A DNA stretch of 11,273 nt. Origin: a bacterium. GTDB lineage: Bacteria; RBG-13-66-14. Below the pieces are notes generated by a model, which saw nothing but the letters and a program-made list of their open reading frames with translations, ran no database searches and was not told where the DNA came from. Positions 6,246 through 11,273 of the stretch are shown one piece after another; positions within the stretch are counted from its first letter, which is position 1, and every line of letters starts with the position of its first letter. Location: the NCBI GenBank assembly GCA_026398675.1, contig JAPLSK010000346.1:1-11273 (forward strand). Direction: 5' to 3'. The translations under genes were made by a program, and so were the position numbers.

Positions 6246-7216
6246 AATAATTATCCAAAAGAGGAGAAATGAGAAAAGGTCTTAAAATAGGATTGTGGGT
6301 TATAATATTATTTGCAGTAGCCACAGTAGCCACAATGGTTATTTCTAGTTTTAATTTATTAAAATTGGATAACAACACAACCTATTGGTTACTACTATCT
6401 TTTACTGCTGCAGTTGCAACAGCGATGGGTTTACTTATCGGTGCACAATTAGAAATTCAAACAGAAGAATATATTACAAGCAGAACTCCTCATATTTCAT
6501 TGACTTTTAATCAGGTAGTTAAATGGCCTGGATATGTAATTTTAGGTGCATCTGAACCTACAAAAGATAAAATTATAAAACCTAAAATATTTGATCCTAA
6601 TCATCCTGGAACGGGAAGAGAAGTATATAACCCAGATTTAGAAAGCGATACTGTCAACATATGTTTTCCAGCTAAACTTGAAAACCATTCTCTGAATACT
6701 GGATTTATTAAATTTACATCAATAATTCTTTTATTAGCTGGAGATGAGAATAATTTAGAAATCCAACACTCATATATTTTAAAATGCATGAAAGCACACC
6801 ATGGAATGAATTATAAAGAAGATATTCCAGTCCAACCAAACCAAACCATAACTACCGGATTTAAATTCCCGTTCCATTATATGAAAGTAAACGGAGAGGA
6901 GATGAATAATGAAATAAGGCAAATAGACTTTAAAAATTTAAGCATTGGTGACTCGAAAATACCAAGAATATTTTTCTGTCTTTTAGCAAAATCTTTGCCG
7001 CAGAACAAAAAAGGGTTTATCCTATGTCACAGTTATTATGCATTTGTCTTGGATGGAGAGTTTAAATTCACTCGCTATGCATTGCCACCCAAAATTGTAA
7101 CTGATGAGATAAACAGAATTATCAAAAGAACCGATTGTTAAACACTTCGGATATAAAACTCTAAAAAAACTTCCACCAACCTATCTTAATCATATGCCCG
7201 CCATACAAATATTCGG
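6246..7216. other. AT-rich island, probably horizontally acquired
   Basis: Base composition changes abruptly from GC-rich to strongly AT-rich within a few bases of the lptB stop and returns to GC-rich at about 7217-7225. The segment holds one complete gene using AT-ending codons (AAA, ATT, TTA, AAT), unlike all its neighbours. The 5-bp word GTGAC is present at both edges (6241-6245 and 7217-7221), as a short target duplication would be, but no terminal inverted repeats, transposase or integrase are present. Confidence 0.65.
6269..7141 (+). CDS. Unrecognised two-TM membrane protein, AT-rich foreign gene
   Basis: I do not recognise this 290-residue protein. It has two hydrophobic helices, IGLWVIILFAVATVATMVISSF (in parts, 7-28) and about 39-61, followed by a soluble region of about 225 residues. 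The basic N-terminus (RKGLK) and the short outside loop put the soluble part on the cytoplasmic side if both helices span. That part is rich in beta-like stretches (HISLTF, GYVILGA, TVNICFPAKLENHS, IPRIFFCLLA, FILCHSYYAFVLDGEFKFTRYAL), suggesting one or two beta-sandwich modules, and ends in a charged tail. The start ATG 6269 has GAGGAG (6261-6266) upstream, although only 2 nt away. A tandem 9-bp repeat (6315-6332) encodes AVATVAT in the first helix. Its codon use and AT content differ sharply from the genes on both sides, so recent acquisition is likely. No catalytic motif is visible. Confidence 0.75.
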   Translation: MRKGLKIGLWVIILFAVATVATMVISSFNLLKLDNNTTYWLLLSFTAAVATAMGLLIGAQLEIQTEEYITSRTPHISLTFNQVVKWPGYVILGASEPTKDKIIKPKIFDPNHPGTGREVYNPDLESDTVNICFPAKLENHSLNTGFIKFTSIILLLAGDENNLEIQHSYILKCMKAHHGMNYKEDIPVQPNQTITTGFKFPFHYMKVNGEEMNNEIRQIDFKNLSIGDSKIPRIFFCLLAKSLPQNKKGFILCHSYYAFVLDGEFKFTRYALPPKIVTDEINRIIKRTDC

Positions 7217-7220
7217 GTGA

Positions 7221-7331
7221 CTGTTGCTGACGGTGGTGAGGGCGGGGGACGACTCCCACGGGGTGTGCATCTACGATCCAACGACGGGCGATGATTACCG
7301 GCTGTACCCGTACAAGTACCAGTCGTGGTAA
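7221..7331 (+). pseudogene. Remnant 3' end of a broken high-GC gene
   Basis: An open stretch of 36 codons with host-like GC-rich third positions ends at TAA 7329-7331 and is closed at its left side by an in-frame TGA (7218-7220) exactly at the edge of the AT-rich island. It reads ...VRAGDDSHGVCIYDP, then TTGDDYRLYPYKYQSW. The 'xYDPTTGDxYRLYP' pattern looks like the last blade of a propeller-type protein, similar in style to the end of the TolB-like protein encoded just downstream. It has no convincing start region or ribosome site of its own. It could instead be a short chance frame; codon bias argues against that. Confidence 0.4.
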
Positions 7332-7332
7332 T

Positions 7333-7360
7333 GCGGCGGCCCACAGAGGGGCCGCCCTAC
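7333..7360 (-). repeat. 28-bp palindromic repeat, copy B (inverted)
   Basis: GGCGGCCC (7335-7342) pairs with GGGCCGCC (7349-7356) around ACAGAG. Read on the minus strand it starts GTAGGGCGG and ends GCCGC, exactly as does the unit at 46-73, with the same total length. It lies 1 nt after the remnant stop and 19 nt before the TolB-like start. It lacks a T-run, so it is better called a dispersed repeat than a terminator. Confidence 0.75.
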
Positions 7361-7379
7361 GGAGTACATTTCAGGATTT

Positions 7380-8219
7380 ATGTTTAAAAAAATAGCCCTA
7401 ACCTGCCTCCTAGCGACAACCGTTTTCGCCCAGGAGGGCCGGCTGGCCTTTTCCGCCTACGACGAGGCCGCCGGGCGCCACCTCTGCTACACCTACGACC
7501 TCGAAATCGACGACCTCCGCGTAGTATCAATTCCCGCCGAGGCCGACTGCGGCGACCTGGCCCTCATCTACGACGGCTCCCGCGTGGCCGTCGAGCTCAC
7601 CGTGGACGGGGAGCAACTCCTCTACGTCTGCCCCACGCGCACCGGCGAATGGACGGCCCACCGGGCGCCCTTCCCCGGCGCCGAGCCCTCCTGGATCGCC
7701 TACACCACCCTCGCCTACACGGTTGACGGCGACCTTTGGCACTGGGAGGGGGTGACGGACCCCCTCGACTGGCAGCCGGACGTGGGCCGCTCCCCGGTCC
7801 ACCGCGATTGGGTGAATATTTTCTACATCCGCGACTACACGGAGGGCGGCGAGGCCATCGTCCACTTGAACGTCAACGAGGGCGTGGAGGAGGCGGTGCT
7901 CTCCACCGAGCGCGTCACCGAGTGCCTGGACGATCTGGAACTGAGCCCCGACGGGCGTTGGGTGGCCGTATCGTGGCGGGAAACCGGCGGGGCGATTCTG
8001 GTCCTGGACCTGGAGGGGGGCGGGCGGGCGCGTGCGGCGTCTTCTTCGGGCGAGCTGCGCTGGCCCTCCTTCAGCCCCGACGGGGAGTGGGTCGCCTACT
8101 ACGACGTCGAGGGCGGGGCGGTCATGGCCGTGCCGGTCGAGGGCGGCGACCCGGTGAAGCTCTACGACCTCGAAGACTGCCGCGGCCTGGATTGGGGCCC
8201 CACCCCCGAGGACTGGTGA
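7380..8219 (+). CDS. Secreted TolB-like (PD40) beta-propeller protein
   Basis: The 279-residue protein has a clear signal peptide (MFKKIALTCLLATTVFA, likely cut before QEG at 18-20) and no lipobox. The mature chain is made of propeller-like repeats. The best are ELSPDGRWVAVS (187-198) and FSPDGEWVAYYD (231-242), the SPDG-W-AY signature of PD40/WD40-like blades, and earlier copies are degenerate (LAFSAYDE, LALIYDGSRVAVE, TLAYTVDGDLW). It would act in the periplasm or outside the cell, probably as a binding scaffold. It is shorter than E. coli TolB and lacks its N-terminal domain, so it should not be called TolB. AGGA (7373-7376) is only 3 nt from ATG 7380. Its stop overlaps the start of the next gene (TGATG, 8217-8221), indicating co-translation with the oxidase. 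Confidence 0.75.
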   Translation: MFKKIALTCLLATTVFAQEGRLAFSAYDEAAGRHLCYTYDLEIDDLRVVSIPAEADCGDLALIYDGSRVAVELTVDGEQLLYVCPTRTGEWTAHRAPFPGAEPSWIAYTTLAYTVDGDLWHWEGVTDPLDWQPDVGRSPVHRDWVNIFYIRDYTEGGEAIVHLNVNEGVEEAVLSTERVTECLDDLELSPDGRWVAVSWRETGGAILVLDLEGGGRARAASSSGELRWPSFSPDGEWVAYYDVEGGAVMAVPVEGGDPVKLYDLEDCRGLDWGPTPEDW

Positions 8220-9592
8220 TGGGGAAACTCCGGAGCTCCTTCCTCCGCGGTCTGCGCCGCATCGTCGGCCGGAAAAATCTGCTCCAGAAGCCCACCGACC
8301 TCTTCGCCCATTCCTACGACGCCACCAACCGACCCGTGAAGCCCGGGCTCGTCGTCCGCGTGACCGACCGGGGCCAGGTCCCGCCGATTCTCAGGCTGGC
8401 GAATGAGCATAAAATTCCCGTCGTCCCCCGGGGGGCGGGGACCGGCTTCACCGGCGGGAGCCTGACCGTCCGGGGCGGCGTGGTGCTCCTTCTGGACCGA
8501 CTGAACCGGATTCTCGAAATTGACGAAAAAAGGCGCGAGGCGGTGGTCGAGCCCGGTGTTGTTACGGAAGACCTCCAAAGGGCCGTGGAAGAACTCGGGC
8601 TCTTCTACCCGCCGGACCCCGCCAGCCTGGAAAGCTCAACCCTGGGCGGCAATTTCGCGGAGAACGCCGGGGGCCCCCGCGGCGTGCGCTACGGCGTCAC
8701 CGGGGACTGGGTGAAGTCCGTCCTGGCGGCGCTGCCCGACGGGACACTCGTGGACACGGCGTCCGACCCGGCGCTGACCCAGCTCCTTCTGGCCAGCGAG
8801 GGCACGCTGGGCGTGGCGCTGGAGCTCCGGCTGCACCTGGCAAAACGTCCGCCGGACACGGCGACCGTCCGGGCGCTCTTTCCGGATATGGCCTCCGCCT
8901 GCGACGCGGTGACCGAGATTCTTTCCTCGGGCCTCGCGCCGTCCAAGCTGGAGTTCATGGACGCCGCGACCCTGCGGTGCGTCAACCGCTACCTGGGCGA
9001 ACCGTCGCCGCCGGGAGACTCCGCCCTGCTCCTGGTCGAGCTGGACGGCTCGCCGGGGGAGGTCGGTGAATCCCTGCCCGCCGTTCACGGCGTTTGCGAG
9101 CGCCGGGGGGCCGTCGAGCTGTCCGTGGCCCGGGAGACCGGGGAGCAGGAAACGCTTTGGGCCATGCGCCGCGCCGGCTCGCCGGCCATCGCCCGCCTCA
9201 AGCCCCTGAAGATAAACGAGGACGTGGTCGTGCCCCGGGGCGCACTCCCGCGGATGGCCGGGACCCTCGAGGAGCTGCGGCGAAAGTACGATCTCCCGAT
9301 CCCCGTCTTCGGCCACGCCGGCGACGGCAACCTCCACGTGAACATCATGTGCGACCCCGCGGACCCCGGCGAATACGCCCGGGCGCGGAAGGCCCTGGAC
9401 GAGCTCTTTACCGCCGTGTTAGCCTTAGGCGGTACGCTTTCCGGCGAGCACGGCGTCGGTGTGGCGAAGCAGCCCTTCATCGCCTGGGAGCTGCCGGAGC
9501 CGGTGATCGCGCTCTCCCGGCGCGTCAAGCGGCGCCTGGACCCCGGAAACGTCCTGAACCCCGCAAAAATTTTCCCACCCTCCGAGGAGTGA
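8219..9592 (+). CDS. glcD: FAD-linked oxidase, GlcD / D-lactate dehydrogenase family
   Basis: This 457-residue flavoprotein oxidises a 2-hydroxy acid such as glycolate or D-lactate to the 2-oxo acid. The FAD_binding_4 domain (about 40-215) shows PRGAGTGFTGGS (70-81), the PP-loop for FAD, and LGGNFAENAGGPRGVRYGVTG (in parts, 142-162). The C-terminal FAD-oxidase domain shows KINEDVVVPR (331-340), the HAGDGNLHVN motif (366-375), SGEHGVG (408-414) and DPGNVLNPAK (441-450), all typical of GlcD. Length matches the family. The ATG at 8219 overlaps the preceding stop and has GAGGA (8208-8212) 6 nt upstream. The reading frame stays open far upstream, but that part overlaps the TolB-like gene and is not coding. 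No glcE or glcF (Fe-S subunit) is seen nearby, so the electron acceptor and exact substrate are uncertain. Confidence 0.9.
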   Translation: MGKLRSSFLRGLRRIVGRKNLLQKPTDLFAHSYDATNRPVKPGLVVRVTDRGQVPPILRLANEHKIPVVPRGAGTGFTGGSLTVRGGVVLLLDRLNRILEIDEKRREAVVEPGVVTEDLQRAVEELGLFYPPDPASLESSTLGGNFAENAGGPRGVRYGVTGDWVKSVLAALPDGTLVDTASDPALTQLLLASEGTLGVALELRLHLAKRPPDTATVRALFPDMASACDAVTEILSSGLAPSKLEFMDAATLRCVNRYLGEPSPPGDSALLLVELDGSPGEVGESLPAVHGVCERRGAVELSVARETGEQETLWAMRRAGSPAIARLKPLKINEDVVVPRGALPRMAGTLEELRRKYDLPIPVFGHAGDGNLHVNIMCDPADPGEYARARKALDELFTAVLALGGTLSGEHGVGVAKQPFIAWELPEPVIALSRRVKRRLDPGNVLNPAKIFPPSEE

Positions 9593-9595
9593 ACC

Positions 9596-10996
9596 GTGGC
9601 CGAGAAAAAAACCTACGAGCTGCCCCGCAAGTCCTGCTTCGACTTGAAAGACGATGCCTGGCACGCCGAGTCCTTCGCCTTCGCCGACCGCTACCGCAGC
9701 TTCCTCAACATCTCCAAGACCGAGCGGGAGTGCGTGGCCAGCTTCGCCAAGATGGCGGCGGAACACGGCTTCGTCGAGTACGTCCCCGGTGAGTCGAAGA
9801 AGGGCGCCCCGGGTTACCTCTTCGTCGGGAAGGGGAAGGCGGCAGCCCTCTACCGGCCCGGCAAGCTCCCGGCCGCGCGGGGCATGAACATCGTCATCGC
9901 CCACACCGACAGCCCGCGCCTGGACCTGAAGGCTAGTCCCCTCATCGAGGAGGCGGAGGTCGCCCAGCTCAAGACCCACTACTACGGCGGCGTCCGCAAG
10001 CACCAGTGGCTGTCGCGGCCTCTGGCGATTCACGGCGTGGTCATCCTCGCCGACGGCACGACCCGGTCGTTCTCCATCGGCTCGTCGAAGGAGGACCCCA
10101 TCTTCGTCATCAGCGACCTGGAGCCCCACCTTTCGTACAAGGTCCAGAACGACAAGAAGGTCACCGAGTTCTACCCGGGGGAGAAGCTGAACCTGGTAGC
10201 CGGAATCATCCCCGACGCCGACGTGGAGGCGAAGAACCGGGTCAAGCTGGCCGTACTGGACATCCTCCACGAGCGGTACGGGATGACCGAGGAGGACTTC
10301 GTCAGCGCCGAGCTCGAGGTGGTGCCGGCCTGCATGGCGCGCGACGTGGGCTTCGACCGGGCGATTCTGGGCGGTTACGGCCACGACGACCGTGTTTGCG
10401 CCTTCACCGCCGTCCGGGCCCTGCTCGAGGCTGAGAGCCTGGAGCGGTGCGGGGTGGCCTACGCCGTGGACAAGGAGGAGATAGGAAGCGTGGGCGCCAC
10501 CGGCGCGGGTTCCGCCTTCATCCTCAACACCCTGGCCGAGATCCTGGCCCTGGAGGGTGAGACGGGCGATCTGGCGCTCAGGCGCGCCGCCGATAAAACC
10601 AGTGTCATCTCCGCCGACGTGGGCGCCGCGCTACACCCCGACTGGCAGGAGGTTCAGGAGAAGCAGAACGCCGCCCGCATGGGCTACGGCCTCGCCCTGA
10701 CCAAGTACACCGGCACCCGGGGCAAGGTGGGCGCCAACGACGCCAACGCCGAGTTCATGGCCCGGATACGCCGGCTGTTCAACGAGGCCGGGGTTCCCTG
10801 GCACGTCGCCGAGCTGGGCAGGGTGGACGAGGGCGGGGGTGGGACCGTGGCCCGGTTCCTCGCCGCCCACGGGATGGACGTGGTGGACGCCGGACCGCCG
10901 CTCCTCGGAATGCACTCGCCCCTGGAGCTGGTGGCCAAGTGCGACGTTTACGCCGCATACCTCGGCTACCGCGCCTTCTTCGAGCGGTTCAATTAG
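9596..10996 (+). CDS. M18 family zinc aminopeptidase
   Basis: The 466-residue cytosolic enzyme removes N-terminal, often acidic or neutral, residues from peptides using two zinc ions. The M18 (aspartyl aminopeptidase, peptidase family M18) motifs are in order: first zinc ligand His103 in IAHTDSPRLD (101-110), bridging Asp in GHDDR (262-266), catalytic Glu in DKEEIGS (292-298, Glu294/Glu295), Asp341 in SADVGAALHP (339-348), and the last zinc His440 in LGMHSPLE (437-444). TGTRGKVGAND and VDEGGGGTVAR are also family-typical. The length is as expected for the bacterial type. GTG 9596 follows the oxidase stop by 3 nt and has GAGGAG (9584-9589) at 6 nt. It lies in a tight series with glcD upstream and tpiA 10 nt downstream. 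Confidence 0.92.
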   Translation: MAEKKTYELPRKSCFDLKDDAWHAESFAFADRYRSFLNISKTERECVASFAKMAAEHGFVEYVPGESKKGAPGYLFVGKGKAAALYRPGKLPAARGMNIVIAHTDSPRLDLKASPLIEEAEVAQLKTHYYGGVRKHQWLSRPLAIHGVVILADGTTRSFSIGSSKEDPIFVISDLEPHLSYKVQNDKKVTEFYPGEKLNLVAGIIPDADVEAKNRVKLAVLDILHERYGMTEEDFVSAELEVVPACMARDVGFDRAILGGYGHDDRVCAFTAVRALLEAESLERCGVAYAVDKEEIGSVGATGAGSAFILNTLAEILALEGETGDLALRRAADKTSVISADVGAALHPDWQEVQEKQNAARMGYGLALTKYTGTRGKVGANDANAEFMARIRRLFNEAGVPWHVAELGRVDEGGGGTVARFLAAHGMDVVDAGPPLLGMHSPLELVAKCDVYAAYLGYRAFFERFN

Positions 10997-11006
10997 GAGT
11001 TTATTG

Positions 11007-11273
11007 GTGAAAAACCTAGTCGCCGGGAACTGGAAAATGTACCTCTCGCCGGGAGAGGTGGCCGGGTACGCGGGACGTTTCCTGCCCCGGACTAAGGACC
11101 TGGTCGAAGCGGTGGATATTCTCGTCTGCCCGAGCTTCCCCGCGCTGCCCGCGGCGCTGGCGGCCTTTCGGGGCACGCACGTGGAGGTGGGCGCGCAGAA
11201 CATGCACCAGGAGCTATCCGGGGCCTTCACCGGCGAGGTATCGGGCGCCGCGCTCGCGGACCTCGGCGTCGGC
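11007..11273 (+). CDS. tpiA: Triosephosphate isomerase, 5' part (cut by window edge)
   Basis: The first 89 residues of TpiA are present; the gene continues beyond the window. TpiA interconverts dihydroxyacetone phosphate and glyceraldehyde 3-phosphate in glycolysis and gluconeogenesis. Seen are AGNWKMY with the substrate-binding Asn8 and catalytic Lys10, VCPSFPAL (41-48) and GAQNMHQELSGAFTGEVS (64-81), all diagnostic. The catalytic His and Glu lie beyond the edge. AGGAG (10995-10999) is 7 nt from GTG 11007; an in-frame TTG at 11004 is possible but less well spaced. The close distance to the M18 aminopeptidase suggests one transcript. Confidence 0.95.
   Translation, partial: MKNLVAGNWKMYLSPGEVAGYAGRFLPRTKDLVEAVDILVCPSFPALPAALAAFRGTHVEVGAQNMHQELSGAFTGEVSGAALADLGVG

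Noticed and set aside
6246..7216. Insertion sequence
   Set aside because: No transposase motif, no terminal inverted repeats, and the only gene encodes a membrane protein.
7335..7356. Intrinsic terminator before the TolB-like gene
   Set aside because: The stem is strong but no T-run follows on either strand, and it matches the repeat at 46-73.
7736..8218. Long N-terminal extension of the GlcD-type oxidase
   Set aside because: It overlaps the TolB-like gene in another frame, its sequence is Arg/Gly-rich as expected of an out-of-frame reading of GC-rich DNA, and ATG 8219 has a ribosome site at the correct distance.
9425..10384. Minus-strand open frame of about 319 codons opposite glcD and the M18 gene
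   Set aside because: It spans the junction of two well-supported genes and has no domain or ribosome site.

Overview
The window is a high-GC bacterial chromosome segment. It carries an outer-membrane biogenesis gene pair (lptA-like and lptB), a signal-peptide-bearing predicted outer-membrane protein, and a secreted peptidase with a YPNP-containing C-terminal domain of the type IX secretion kind. Together these indicate a diderm (LPS-type) bacterium related to the FCB group or to a candidate phylum near it. The dispersed hairpin repeats resemble those I associate with uncultured lineages such as Coatesbacteria, but the sequence alone does not fix the phylum.

Layout. Positions 1-230 are non-coding and hold several GC-rich hairpin repeats. 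A promoter at 251-279 drives a ZapA-like cell-division gene (311-658, +), which ends at a bidirectional terminator (672-701). Converging on that terminator are two minus-strand genes: a small predicted outer-membrane beta-barrel protein (744-1262) and a secreted M14 zinc carboxypeptidase (1378-3345). A 180-bp divergent control region with two sigma70-like promoters separates the peptidase from a plus-strand operon: SAM-dependent methyltransferase (3527-4306), a long LptA/OstA-domain protein (4308-5459) and LptB (5465-6244).

Directly after lptB the base composition drops sharply. The AT-rich island (about 6246-7216) carries one unrecognised two-TM protein gene (6269-7141), and the 5-bp word GTGAC occurs at both edges. 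High-GC sequence resumes at about 7221 with what looks like the 3' end of a broken gene (7221-7331), followed by a palindromic repeat that matches one at the left end of the window in inverted orientation. The last block is a tightly packed plus-strand series: TolB-like beta-propeller protein (7380-8219), GlcD-type FAD-linked oxidase (8219-9592), M18 aminopeptidase (9596-10996) and the first 89 codons of triosephosphate isomerase (11007 to the window edge).

How they fit together: the methyltransferase-lptA-lptB cluster probably serves lipopolysaccharide transport and possibly its modification. The two peptidases, the oxidase and TpiA are peptide and carbon metabolism. The accessory part is the AT-rich island, with the damaged gene and repeats around it. 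I found no RNA gene, CRISPR array, complete insertion sequence or recognisable defence system.
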